This document shows, piece by piece, positions 35,557 to 47,376 of a DNA stretch of 64,000 nt. The DNA comes from Spatholobus suberectus (lineage: Eukaryota; Streptophyta; Magnoliopsida; Fabales; Fabaceae). The stretch covers positions 75,047,694 through 75,111,693 of the forward strand of contig CM014734.1 in assembly GCA_004329165.1 (NCBI GenBank), read 5' to 3'. Position 1 is the first letter of the stretch. Every line of letters begins with the position of its first letter. The notes under the pieces were generated by a model. It had not been told where the DNA came from, did not search any database, and saw only the letters and a list, made by a program, of their open reading frames with translations. The translations under genes were made by a program, and so were the position numbers.

Positions 35557-37149
35557 TTTTCACATATATTTTGCCCCAAAGTTTATGGGGAAGTTTGTAA
35601 AGAAATATGTGACCAATGCATGCCTTTCTTATTTGCTACATGAGTTCATTGTTGTACCATTCTTCCATTTCCATTGACCTATCTACATGTTTATTAGATA
35701 ACACACACACACACATATAATGATACATTTAACATTAATTAATTATTTAAAAAAGTCTAAATGTCTATCCTATGCAATATACTAGAAATTACAAGTACGC
35801 ACACATATATGCATGGTTGGCCCAAACCAGTCCTAAACTGAACCTAGGTCTTAAACAAGACATTACTATATTTTCAATTTTATTTAAATAAGGATAGGGC
35901 TTAATAAATTCAAGTGGGTGCCATGAGTTGAGACAAATTTTGTATACCCTTAATTTTTATGAGTTCTAATTAAATGAATTTTACGAATTTAATATGAGAT
36001 GGATAAAATTAAATATGTTGACCCCATTCATCTAACCTGCGCCGCTCAATATTGTGGTTACGGAGGTGTGTTAGTTATCTCTCTAGTTATATTTATGAAA
36101 CTAATCTTAATATGAGGAATGATGAGAAGTAAAATCTTATAAGACGCACAAACAACAATATATTGTAGGTACAGTTTGTCTATATTTTAATATATCATAA
36201 GAATGGAATGAAATTAAATAAGATAAAATAGAATAAAATATAATAAAGTGAAGTGGAACAAATCAAGTTATTAATTTATTTGTCCAGATATTTTTATGAT
36301 GGAGTAAGAAAAAAAGGTTTTGGATTCTATCTCCATTGTCGTCATTGTACACACACAAAGAAATAGGTTTATGCCATACTAAAAAATTTGAGGGGAAAAG
36401 GATAAATATTGGACAAATAAATTAAATGCACTTTACCTAATTTTTTTTCTATTTATCCTATTTTTAATAATTTAAATAATAAAACTTAATATTATTTCAT
36501 TCTTTTTTTGTGTTGTATTCGATACATAAATTAATTTTTTTTGTCCTGGTACTTAAAGGCGAAATGGAATGACAATAAAAAATAAAAAATCTAAAAAACT
36601 GAAAAATAAGAAAGTAAAAGGAATTAAGTTTCTCTTGTCTATAAATTAAAATTAGCTCATGTATAAGCTAATTTATAAAAATTCTCTCTCATTTTGCTTT
36701 TCCAAAAGCTTATTTTAACTTACTTATAGGAGAAGCTTAATTTATTTTACTTTTATTTTTTTCTCCTATAAGTGCTTTAATTTATTGAAAAATTTATCCA
36801 AACAAAACCATAATTTCACACATATATAACAACAAACTAAATTAGTTAGAGAGAGTTTTAGTAGAAAGAATCATATAACAACAAAAAATGCATTTTAGTT
36901 AGAAAGATTTGATTAATTTTTAGTAGCAAGAAGTCTAAATCCAACTTAGTCATTTAAATATTTTTTTGTAGGAATTAATTAATGAATTAAAACTAATTTT
37001 TATTAAAAATATAATATTTAATATTATTAATATATTTCAATCATGATTTTCAATAAAAGTTCTTTATACTAATTCCTTCATCGTTACCTTAGTAATAATT
37101 ATTAATTGAATTCTTTCGTCACATCTAGAGGGTCTTTTCCAAGGGGAGA
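35557..37149. repeat. Duplicated spacer (unit 2)
   Basis: Non-coding, collinear with 49015-50880 and, from 35700, with 18251-20140. No gene. Confidence 0.55.
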
Positions 37150-37373
37150 GGGAAGCATTTTATGGTTGGGGAATAAGGAGGATTGACTAGTCAATAGGTC
37201 AGCCTATAGCCTAAAAGACTTTTTGAATAGCCTAAGCCTAACCTTTTAAGCCAAATAGACTTTTATAAAAGCCTTGACCTAGTTTATTTTCTAAAAAAAT
37301 CTGGCTTGGCCTAAGTCTGATATAGGTTAGGCCGTAGGCCCCCATTGGATGACCTATCTTATTTCGACCCCTA
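37150..37373. mobile_element. Left-truncated copy of the TAGGGGTGG-TIR element
   Basis: This keeps the right part of the element described at 20142-20929, ending in CTATCTTATTTCGACCCCTA. The left TIR and most of the interior are deleted. Confidence 0.6.
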
Positions 37374-37434
37374 GGGGTCACAGAAGGGGAGGGGGAGGGT
37401 GGGTGACAGTGAATGTCAATGATGGGGATGGGGT

Positions 37435-37565
37435 GAGAGAGGATTTTTCATTTTCCAATTTTGCTTTTTCAATCTTAGCCATTCAATTAAAAATATCATA
37501 TCTAACGATTGGTAATTAATAAGATATCGGTGCTATATTTTTCTCCCTCTACATTAAACATTACC
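37435..37565. repeat. Single satellite monomer s2 (unit 2)
   Basis: The lone monomer equivalent to 23630-23775, without the solo LTR insertion next to it. Confidence 0.7.
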
Positions 37566-38829
37566 TTTTTCTTTATTATATTCTTTTTTGTCAATTCAAA
37601 CATCATCTAAGAATTATGGTGATGATCAATACATATTGACCAGGTTTGTACACACTTATAGTCTAGTCATCAATGTTATTTGAGCCGTACAGTTGTAATT
37701 TCATTCTCACTCTTATATTTGTTCCCTTAATAAATATAAATTTAGTTTTTCTTCTATTTCGTTTTTCACCTCATTTCTTCCTATCTCTCTATATTCTTTT
37801 ACCCTTATATCACTTGTCACATTTGTTACTTCTCTCTCTTTTTGACAAAAATAAACATTACCTTCTCTCCACCTCATCCACCCCATATCTGAGCTAGTAT
37901 ACGTTAATTAGTGCTCTTATTCCTACATATGGTCAACATTGTTAGTAATAAATGAAAAACATTACACTAGATTAATTTATTGAATTATGAATATCAATTA
38001 ATTTAATGTATAAAATTATGAAATTTTATTTTAATATATAAAATAATTCAATTTTAGTCATTTTAATTTTTAAAGTTTTAAATATTAAAATTATTGTCAT
38101 TTTATAATGTCAAATTTTAACAGCAGCATAATTTTTTAATTTTAAGAATAAAAACAATACTTTTATAATTAGAAAATAAATATTTTGATATTGATAATTT
38201 TAGGACTAGTTTTGTATATTATTCTGCTTTCAATTGAGAATGGAATAAGACATAGTTTCACATGTATATGACAACAAAATAAACTAGTTAGAGTGAGTTT
38301 TAGTAGAAAGAAGTCTAAATTCAATGTTAGTCATTTTAGTTTTTTTTTGACAGAAATGTTAGTCGTTTTAGTTAGAAAGACTTTTAGTAGAAAAAGTCTA
38401 AATCCAATTTAATCATTTTAATCTTTATTTTTTTACTAAAAAAAGTTTTAATCTTTATTTTTGTAATAAATATTAATAAATGAATTAAAAATATATTCTA
38501 TTAAAAAATATGACATTTAATATTATTAACATATCTCAATCATAATTTTTAATAAAATATTCTTTTTATTAATTCCATTGTCGTTGCCTTAGCAGTAATT
38601 ATTAATTAAATAATTTTTTTGTAATTTAAAGTATCAAAACAACTATTGTTTAGTAACATTGTCCACTTGGATAATGATCATTAATTAACTTTGGACATAA
38701 AAATAATATTTTTACAATTTTAAGACTTAAATTAATTAATACTCATGATTTAAGAGATTATTTTAATGTATTACTAGAACTTCTTGGATAGAGCATAAGC
38801 AAAGACAACAAGACTAAAGCATGGAATGT
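37566..38829. repeat. Duplicated spacer before AHL remnant C3
   Basis: Collinear with 23776-24999, no gene. A short internal duplication of the TTTTAGTTAGAAA / AATGTTAGTCGTTTTAG block lies near 38310-38400. Confidence 0.5.
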
Positions 38830-39193
38830 GACTCGAGAACAAGATTGACAAACACATTGACATAGGAAACTATGCACAACCTTACGGCAAAATAAACAAG
38901 TTAAGAACTCTAACAATTTCATGCAAAAAAGAAAAAAAAGCTACAAGATTAAATCCCATAGAAAATATGTTTGTATAATTACTACTTGGCTAAAGGCATG
39001 CAGATACATCGGTAAAAAGCATTGATAATAAGTCGATTTTTGTATTATTCAAGGTTCACAAAGTGACAAATGAAGCTTGGTGATCCCTCCCTATTAATTA
39101 TCACCTTGATTGGTGGGGTTGTTCCAATAGAGCATGTTCACATACATATGTAGGAGCAGAAGGAGCAACACGGAATTGAACATTATTTGTGGT
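38830..39193 (-). pseudogene. AHL 3'-end remnant C3
   Basis: Same structure as C2: AHL 3' flank and final codons (near 39090-39180), then an abrupt fusion to satellite at the same point (TTGAACATTATTTGTGGTCATTCAATT). Confidence 0.65.
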
Positions 39194-41765
39194 CATTCAA
39201 TTAAAAAAATATTATATCTAACAATTTGTAAATAATTGAGTACTAGTACCACATTTTTCTCTTGTGTATCTTAAACGTTAGGGGTGGCTGACCGTGATAG
39301 AGTGAGAGGGTTTTTTATTTTTCAATTTTAACCTTTTAATCCCAGCCGTTCAATTAAAAAATATTATATCTAACAATTTGTATTTAAATGAGTACTGGTA
39401 CCATTTTTTTCTCATGTATGTTAAATGTTAGGGGTGGGTGATGGTGCTGGGGTTAAGGGTGAGATAAGGTATTTTATTTTCCATTTGTAACCTTTAAATC
39501 TCAATCATTTGATTAAAAAACATTATATGTAATAATTTGTAATTAATTACGTACCAGTACCACATTTTTCTCTTGTATATGTTAAATGTTAGGGGTGGGT
39601 GATGGTGCTGGGGTTAAGGGTGAGATAAGGTATTTTATTTTCCATTTGTAACCTTTAAATCTCAATCATTTGATTAAAAAACATTATATGTAATAATTTG
39701 TAATTAATTACGTACCAGTACCACATTTTTCTCTTGTATATGTTAAATGTTAGGGGTGGTTGATGATGATGGAGTTCGAGGGTGAGAGAGAGGGCTTTTA
39801 TTTTTCATTTTAACCTTTCAACCCCAGCCATTTAATTAAAAATATTATATCAAATAATATGTAATTAATTGAGTATCGATACCATGTTTTTCTCTTGTGT
39901 GTGTTAAACGTAAAAAGTGGTTAGCATTGATGGGGTTGGGGTGAAAGAGAGGATTTCTTATTTTTCAATTTTAACCTTTCAATCCCAATCATTCAATTAA
40001 AAAATTATATTTAACAATTTGTAATTAATTGGGTACCAATACCACGTTTTTCTCTCGTGTGTTAAATGTTAGGGGTGGTTGACAGTGATGGAGATAGAGG
40101 TTTTTCTTCTTTGCCAATTTTAACCTTTGTATCCCAACCATTTAATTAAAAAATAGTATATCTAACAAATTGTAATTAATTGAGTATCAATACCTTGTTT
40201 TTTTATCGTGTATTTAAATGTTAGGTGTGGTTAACAATGATGAGGTTGAGGGTGAGAGAGGATTTTTTTATTTTCCATTCTTAACCTTTCAATCTCAACC
40301 ATTCAATTAAAAAATATTATATATTTCATTTTGTAATTAATATAGTACCAGTAGCACATTTTTCTCTCATGTATGTTAAATGTTTGGAATGGTTGACGGG
40401 AATGTGGTTGGGGATGGGAAAGAAGGTTTTTTATATTCCAATTTTAACCTTTCAATCCCAACCATTCAATTAAAAATATTATATCTAACAATCAATAATT
40501 AATTGAGTATTGGGACCACATTTTGCTTTTATGTATGTTAAATGTTAAGGATGGTTAAAGATGATAGGGTTAGGGTGAGAGGATTTTTTATTTTCCAATT
40601 TTAAGCTTTCAATCCCGGCCATTCAATTATATCTAATAATCTGTAATTAATTGAGTATCACTACCACATTTTTCTCTTGCGTATGTTACACGTTAGGGGT
40701 GACTGATAGTGATGGAGAGACAGGGTTTTTTATTTTCTAAATTTTAACCTTTCAATCTTAACCATTCAATTAAAAAAATATTATATCTAACAATTTGTAA
40801 TTAATTGAGTACTAGTACCATGTTTTTCTCTAGTGTATGTTCAATGTTAGGGTGGTTAAATCTCAACTATTCAATTAAAAATATTATAAGTGACAATTTA
40901 TATTTAATTCAATACCAGTACCACGTTTTTCTCTTATGTGAGAGATAGGTGTTTTATGTTTAAGGGTGGTTGATAATGGTGGAGTTGAGTGTGAGAGATA
41001 GGTTTTTTATTTTCCAATTTTAACCTTTCAATCTCAACCATTCAATTAAAAATATTATATCCAACAATCTATAATTAATTGAGTACCCGTCCAATGTTTT
41101 TCTCTAATGTATGTTAAATGTTAGGGGTGTAGACGTTGATAGGGTTGGGGGGTGAAAAAGAAGATTTCTTCTTTTACCATTTTAACATTTAAATCCCGAT
41201 CATTCAATTAAAAAAATATTATATCTAACAATTTGTAATTAATTAAGTACTAGTATCACGTTTTTTTCTCATGTATATGTTAAATGATAAGGGTTGTTGA
41301 AAGTGACAGAGAGAAAAGGGTTTTTATTTTTTAATTTTAACCTTTCAATCCCAACCATTCAATTAAAAAATATTATATCTTACAATTTGTAATTAATTGA
41401 GTACCGGTACCATGGTTTTCTATCGTGTACGTTAAATGTTAAAGGTGGTTAATTGTCGGTGATAGGGTTGAAGGTGAGAGAGGGAATTTTCTTGTCCATT
41501 TTTAACCTTGCAATCTCAATTATTCAATTAAAAAATGTTATATCTAACAATTTGTGATCAATTGAGTATTGGTACCACGTTTTTCTCTCGTGTATGTTAA
41601 ACATGAGCGGTGGTTGATGATGATGCAATTAGGGGTGTGAAAGAGGGTTTTTTATTTTCCAATTTTAACTTTTCAATACCAACTATTCAATTTAAATTTA
41701 TTATATCTAACAATTTGTAATCAAATGAGTAGTGGGACCACATTTTCCTTAACTGTGTGTATGTT
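39194..41765. repeat. Satellite array S3, ~158-bp monomer, about 16 copies
   Basis: Same monomer family as S1 and S2, with landmarks near 39349, 39505, 39670, 39829, 39987, 40142, 40300, 40463, 40621, 40755, 40870, 41041, 41202, 41357, 41523 and 41690. It includes one perfect 161-bp duplication (39421-39741) among otherwise diverged monomers. It lies between remnant C3 and AHL A3. Confidence 0.9.
39421..39741. repeat. Two identical adjacent satellite monomers, 161-bp period
   Basis: The sequence starting TTAAATGTTAGGGGTGGGTG at 39421 is repeated without difference from 39582. Other neighbouring monomers in the arrays differ at many sites. Confidence 0.9.
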
Positions 41766-42217
41766 AAACGTTACCTTCTTTATTCAAACGGTGATTTAAT
41801 GTATTGTTGAAACTTTTCAAACGGTGTAGAAGTATACACAAGATTGTAGAATGGAATGTGATTTGAGAACAAGACTAACAACACATTGGCATTGACAACT
41901 ATACGCCAACTTAACGGCAATATAAACTAGTTAAAGAGAGCTTTTAGCAAAGAGAGGCTAGCTAGGACCACCAAAGCCCCCTCAATTAAGAACTCTAAAA
42001 AATTAATGGAAAAAAAACTACAAAATTAAATCCCATAGAAAATATGGTTGTATTATTACTCCTTGCCTAAAGGCACATAGATACATTACATTATTGAAGA
42101 CACAGAAAGTTACAAATAAAGCTTTGTGATCCTTCCCTAGTATTTATCATAGTAATTAGTAGGGTTGTTCCAAATGTTCACATCTATAGGAACAAAAGAT
42201 GCAATAGGGAGCTAGAG
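41766..42217 (-). other. 3' flank of AHL A3
   Basis: Collinear with 13833-14280. A 6-bp duplication (GAGCTAGAGCTAG near 42210-42222) overlaps the position of the shared TAG stop. Confidence 0.5.
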
Positions 42218-43036
42218 CTAGATATTCATTAAAGATGAGCTTGAAGCTTCAACAGTGAAACCAAGGTGATTGGTAGTGTTGTAAGTGATGCCATTAAGAG
42301 CATCTCTCATGAAAGCAGCATAGTGGTTAGCATGAGTCTTCATAATAGGTTGAACATGTGGATTGACAAAAGGAGGCATCACCTTGTGATACTTATGCTT
42401 CTTGATGATAGAAGCCATGACCTGCATAGGTTCCACAATAATAACTTTGCCTTGAACAAGGCCGCCAAAGAGTTTAAGATCCCTTGTCCTCGAGACTTGA
42501 ATCGTGAATGAGGAATAAGGAACATTCGAATAAGGTGAAGGTGAAAGGCTCTTAATGTAACAGCCTAAGAGAGATAACATGTGTAAGTTTTCCTGGAAGA
42601 ACAAATCATTAGAATGGTCAGAAAGGTTGTAAAGGGTAACTTTGGAGATGGGACTTGAAGCATTGTGCACCACAATGGTGACATCTCAATTGTGAACAAA
42701 GTCAATGATGGCATCGACAACGTCCATCCCAGCGAGAATATTCAAGAGTATAGGTTTGAGAAAGTCTTCTCATTCTCACAAGAGGAAGGTGGCTGGGATA
42801 GGGAACTTTAAGGCTGGTTTGGGCTTATTCATTAAGCCAGGTGGCCTCCCTCTAAGCCTCTTAGCAAGTGCAACCATAGTAGGTTGTGGTTGCATTTGTT
42901 CGTTTGGTTTATGGGGAGGGACATCTAACTCAGTAGGGAATGGAAGGGTAGGTGTTGATAGCGGTCATGGTGGTGGTGTTGATGGTGATGATAATGGTGG
43001 CAATAATAATGGTGAAGGTTTGCTATTGTTTGCCAT
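42218..43036 (-). pseudogene. AHL A3: AT-hook/PPC gene with four in-frame stops
   Basis: The full AHL architecture stays in a single reading frame of 273 codons from ATG (43034-43036, MANNSK) to TAG (42218-42220). Four TGA codons interrupt it, at plus-strand positions 42965-42967, 42776-42778, 42770-42772 and 42686-42688. The last replaces an Arg (CGN) codon seen in sister copies. The hook is degenerate (RLRGRPPGLMNKPK). The PPC and tail from MVHNASSPISK to SSSSLMNI are open. The motif corresponding to GRFEIL reads ENLHML. Translation would stop after about 23 residues, so this is a clear pseudogene. The absence of indels suggests fairly recent loss. Confidence 0.85.
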
Positions 43037-43140
43037 TGTTGATGATGAGGATATCACAATGAGTAGTTGAGAGAGAGAAGGGCACAATATGTAGGATACA
43101 ATGTGAACCTTATGTGTCATTAGCACAATTTATAGAACGA
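43037..43140 (-). promoter_or_regulatory. AHL A3 core promoter relic
   Basis: Minus-strand TATAAA at 43129-43134, about 95 bp before the ATG. The conserved upstream block seen in A1, A2 and A4 (TCTCAAAGGTTGGATGAT) is missing, deleted just after the TATA box. Confidence 0.55.
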
Positions 43141-43685
43141 TTAATATAGTGATGTTTTAGATTTTTTACGGACAAATTTAGTAATCAAAATTTTATCTAA
43201 TGTGATTATTCATGTAACTTTGAAAGATTCAACTTGAGAATTTACTCTCAATTAGAATATATTTTTAATAAAAATTAGTTTTATTTCTTTTTTATAATTA
43301 AACTACTTAATATAGGTAATTATTTTTTATATCACGTCTTTATTATTTTCCACATAACGCAAAAACCGAATTCATTCCATTCATTCCTTTCTCTTTTCAT
43401 TTATTTTTTACTTATTTTATTGCATTTAATTAATGAAAAAAACATTTGAAAATAAGGTAATAGTAAATGAGTAATAAATGGAAGGACTAAAATCACCTCT
43501 CTGCTACGTTTTGTCTCATTTCTTGTCCCATCAATTAAAACTTGTCACGACAATTGAATTTCAACAGACTCACTCTCTTCGCCACACATCCTCTCGTCGC
43601 ATTGCCCCAAATCTAAAGCCTCTGAGAATCCAACCCAAAAATTATCTCAATTCATCTGCACCTTATATATGTAAGTACTCTCCAC
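43141..43685. repeat. Duplicated spacer upstream of AHL A3
   Basis: Collinear with 15350-15890 until TCTGCACC near 43658; homology is then lost to an insertion specific to unit 3. A 97-codon frame starting at 43478 spans this junction and is not supported as a gene. Confidence 0.5.
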
Positions 43686-43689
43686 CAAC

Positions 43690-43852
43690 AAAACCCAAGA
43701 GTGGCTTTTCCACCTCAGGCTCCAAAGAGACACAACCAGCGTCACAAATAAAGCCATGCACGCAAATCTGAATCAAGTTTTAGCAACTCCATCATAGGTG
43801 TGGGCACACCTGCCAAGTACGTCTACATGGTATTGGATTTTGGAAGCACTAT
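43690..43852 (+). pseudogene. Pepsin-like aspartyl protease fragment
   Basis: Near the right end one plus-strand frame encodes IGVGTPAKYVYMVLDFGST. This matches the first active-site region of plant A1 aspartyl proteases, normally IGVGTPxxxxxMVLDTGSD. The catalytic motif DTGS is altered to DFGS, and the reading does not continue as a protease beyond the SINE insertion. It is probably a captured or processed gene fragment inside a larger insertion. Upstream sequence to 43690 gives no confident match. Confidence 0.5.
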
Positions 43853-44054
43853 TTTTTTTTTGTTACCATGATATTGATACAAAGTATTCACCGTCGAAAA
43901 CAGTGACTAATCTCTACCTGGAGACCAGTAGCGCACACAAAGGTAAGGTTTTTCTCTCCCAACATAATTTATTCTATATCTAAGACCAAGATTCAAATCC
44001 TGAATAACTTGATTAAGAAACACAAGCCGCTATCACTTGTGCCAACTAATCTGA
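43853..44054 (-). mobile_element. tRNA-derived SINE, 16-bp TSD
   Basis: Read on the minus strand it starts with an A-box-like TGGCACAAGTGATAGCGG (44027-44044). A B-box-like GGATTTGAATCTTGG (43986-44000) follows, and the element ends in a 10-A tail. The two are the internal promoter elements of RNA polymerase III genes. It is flanked by the perfect 16-bp duplication ATTTTGGAAGCACTAT (43837-43852 and 44055-44070), the mark of LINE-machinery retroposition. It interrupts the aspartyl-protease fragment immediately after its active-site motif. Confidence 0.8.
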
Positions 44055-44070
44055 ATTTTGGAAGCACTAT

Positions 44071-44861
44071 TGAGCCTTAACCAGAATCCCATGTGGGGGC
44101 CTGCCCTATCACTGATTGGACAATCCCAATAAAAAGAAGGTTTGGTAATAACAGGTTTGCTACGTTTATAGTTACTTCACGAGTAGCGATTTCTCATTTT
44201 AATCTACCAGGAATTTTAACTAACATGGCAAGTTTCAATTGGTGGTATAGGAAGAGAGACACACATAGGAGATAGGTGATTTCAGTCCTAAATAAACGTA
44301 GATATACACGTTGGGCATTCCGCATGGGCCTGTAAATAAACGAGTCAGTATGATTGTTGATCTGCACCAGCCTGCTGTTGGCTTATGGCTTGACGGGCTA
44401 GCTGACAAACCTAAATAAAAATATGAAATTTTTTTGAAGAAAGCTGAAAAAAACTAAAATATTATAAACAAAATATCAAAAAGTATTAACAATTAACAAA
44501 CATAAAAAGGTCCCAAGTCCTAGCTAATTGACCGCCAACTATCAAATATATATTTCACAATTAATTAATAAACAACTAAGTATTTTTTTTTAAAAAATAT
44601 ATGTTATCTGGGTTAAACAAGTTGATTTGCAAACCCACAGACCAAACTCATTCAACCTTGCAAGTTAACCAGATCAACTTGTATAAGCGGAATTTGTATA
44701 AGCTAGCTCTTACTAGACTCAAGCTTGCACAAGTTGCGTTAAATGGGTCAACTTGCGAACTACAACCTATATACCCAACTCTAGTAATTAATAAAGCTGT
44801 TACAATTTATTCCTTATAGATTCACATTTTCTCGAATTATTTGCAATACTTTTTAATAGAG
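44071..44861. other. Unclassified insertion DNA specific to unit 3
   Basis: This is not shared with units 1 and 2. Short open frames at 44093 and 44601 have no recognisable domain. Part of it (GTTAAACAAGTTGATTTGCAA, then CAACTTGCGAACTAC) has the look of a repeat family. Confidence 0.35.
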
Positions 44862-45328
44862 TGCGTTTGGTAGAAATTTTTTTTTTTCATACCTAGGAAT
44901 TATGATTCCTAATAATCATGAATCCCGAGAATTATGATTCCTTGAAATAACTAAAATTTATTTGGTTAGTCATAAATATTAATCTTGAAAATATTTATAT
45001 TTGTTGCTTGGGAATTAAATATTTTACGTTTAGTTTTAATAGAATTTTTTCAAAAATTTTAATTATTTATCACATTAAATGAGTTAATAAAGGTAACGTG
45101 ATATATTTACGACGATAAAACTTTTCTCCCAATTTGGGAAAGCTAGATTCCCACCTCCTCCTATGGGAACAATTTTGTGAAAAACATAGATAAATTTATT
45201 TTTTTCGGAAAACAATGTTTCCTATGAATGTTGCTTTTAAAATAATAAACCAAAACATAAAAACAAACATTCTCACTCTCAGATTCCTGAGAAACTAAAA
45301 GCTTCTCTTGTACCAAACGTCTCCTTAG
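44862..45328. mobile_element. Foldback element with GTTTGGTA termini
   Basis: The left end, GAGTGCGTTTGGTAGAA, pairs with the right end, TTGTACCAAACGTCTCC. The interior includes repeated GAATTATGATTCC words and pairing GGAATTA/TATTCC-type blocks. No coding capacity; superfamily not assigned. Confidence 0.5.
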
Positions 45329-45669
45329 AATTTAGGTTAAATTGAACGGTTAAAATGTCACGAAAAAAAAAAAGAGAATGGTTAAATGTCAAAAAAAAAA
45401 AAGAACGGTTAAAACAATGGTTTTTAGGCCTAAAACCATAACTAAATTAAGGTGAAAATAATAGACAAGAGTGTAACAGGTTTAGTGTTATACAAAGTAT
45501 ATAAAAAATTATTTGAGAACTGTAATGAAATAAATTGTAATTTGGTCAAAAAAATTTAAGTTGAAAATAAATAAGCCACAAGTAAATTAAATAAGAGAAC
45601 CTGCCACTACTTTTTTCAACATGGTCAACAACATATTGAGAAAATACCAATTATGCATTATATATGTTT
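45329..45669. repeat. Spacer shared by units 3 and 4 only
   Basis: TTAAATTGAACGGTTAAAATG through GAGAGTGTAACA is collinear with 56640-56790 but absent from units 1 and 2. Confidence 0.55.
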
Positions 45670-45842
45670 GGGGATATCCCATAGAGAGTAAGAGAGTATT
45701 CGCGAAAGAGATAGAGAGTCACGGTATGCAAGATGCAACGCAAAACTTCTTTTGTCATTCGGGACACTTATATTTGTAGAATAGTCTCAAGTTGAATGAA
45801 TAAGATCTACTCATTTAAAATTATTTAGATGTACATCATACT
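45670..45842 (-). promoter_or_regulatory. Orphan AHL-like promoter P2-3
   Basis: Collinear with the other P2 copies, but here 2.6 kb from the A3 start because of the intervening insertions. The TATA region is altered (TATATTTGTAG on the plus strand), as in P2-1. Confidence 0.55.
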
Positions 45843-46175
45843 TTTTTTTCAAGTTTTTTTAAATAAATATTTCACAGTTCGATGTTTATTCATTATGATT
45901 TATGAACTTCTATTTTTGGTTCTCTTGTAATAATCTGTGCAAAATTTATTTATGTTTGTGTCATAAACTTAATTCTATATGTTCATGTGTAAGTACATTT
46001 CGATGCATATATAAGTTAGAAAATAATTTGTTTATATCATTAGAAAAATGACAGAAGCGGCTTTCTTATTATCTTGCATGTTTTATTGTATATTGTATTC
46101 TAAAATACACTTTAAAGAATTTTTAGTTATAACTAAGTTATTTTTTCCTAGTATCTTATTAAAGTATTTTTAGAT

Positions 46176-46358
46176 AAGTTTAATGACTATACACTATCAG
46201 TCTAAAAAGTTTTATGCTGTCAATTAATCAAAAATCATTGTTAGTATGACTTTTAGAATAATTATTGTAAAAGTTAACAAACTTACCATACATGGTAGTT
46301 TGAGATTAGATAACAGCTGTTAAACTATTTTACACTATTAGTACATAGTTTATTTTTC
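46176..46358. mobile_element. Mutator-like MITE, 183 bp, 9-bp TSD (copy 1)
   Basis: Flanked by the perfect 9-bp repeat TTTTTAGAT (46167-46175 and 46359-46367). It is palindromic in its outer parts (AGTTTAATGACTATACACT against ACTATTAGTACATAGTTTA). The unit 1 sequence at 16595 shows the empty site. Confidence 0.8.
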
Positions 46359-47193
46359 TTTTTAGATTAGTTTTTATTTTAAAATGCTTTGCCAGAAAGA
46401 TTTTACTTTGAGATCCTTTCCCCATATAAAAATATATTGTTAAAGTACTGTACAATTTTTTTTAAGAAACTAATCTGTTGAATAGTTAAATCTTTAACAG
46501 ATTAATTTAATAATAAAATTTTTAAACAACTAAATAGAGACATTTTAAATAAAGATAATCGTCAATGTTCTTTGAAGCATACACTTGTAATTTCTTTCTC
46601 TCTCTTTTATTTGGTCTGGTATATGGTCATTGGAGGTAATAGATGAAAAAATTACAGTAAATTGATTTATCAAATTATGAAAATCAATTAGTTTAATTTA
46701 TATAAATTATAAAAATATTTATTTAAATATTAATCATTTTTTATTTTCTTATAATTTTAAGCATTAAAATTATCATCATTTTATAACGTCAAACATTAAC
46801 ATAATTATTATTTATTAATTTGGAGAATAAAAAATATTATTTTTATAATTTTAGAATATCTATTAATTGATATTTGTAATTTTATGATTAATTTCATAAG
46901 TTAGTCTATTTTTCTCTTGAGAGTAGAATAAGATTAAATTACACACAATTATAATGACAAAATAAATTAGTTAGACATAATTATCATTAAAATCAATTTT
47001 TTTTCATTAAAAGTATAGTCTTTAAAGTTACCAATGCATTTTAATCATAATTTTCAATGAAAAAAATGATATTTGTAATTTTCTGACTAATTTCAGTAGG
47101 TTAGTCTACTTTTCTCTTGAGAGTAGAATAAGATTCAATTACACACAATTATAATGACAAAAGAATAGTCATTAAAGTTACCAATACATTTTA

Positions 47194-47376
47194 GAGTTTA
47201 ATAGTTATGCACTGTCAGTGTAAAAAGTTTTACACTATTATTCAATTAGAAATCACTATTAATATGACTTTTAAAGTATTTATTATAAAAATTAACAAAC
47301 TTACAATAAATGGTGGTTTGTGATTGGATAACAGTGTAAAACTATCTTACACTGTCAGTACATGATGATTAAACTC
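47194..47376. mobile_element. Mutator-like MITE, 183 bp, 9-bp TSD (copy 2)
   Basis: TIR GAGTTTAAT...ATTAAACTC, flanked by the perfect 9-bp repeat TACATTTTA (47185-47193 and 47377-47385). It shares length and internal sequence with the copy at 46176 (ACACT, TAACAAACTTAC, GATTGGATAACAG). Confidence 0.85.

Noticed and set aside
12310..41765. Satellite arrays considered as a CRISPR-like or centromeric array
   Set aside because: Monomers are contiguous without spacers, and each array holds at most about 17 copies embedded in gene-derived duplications; neither description fits.
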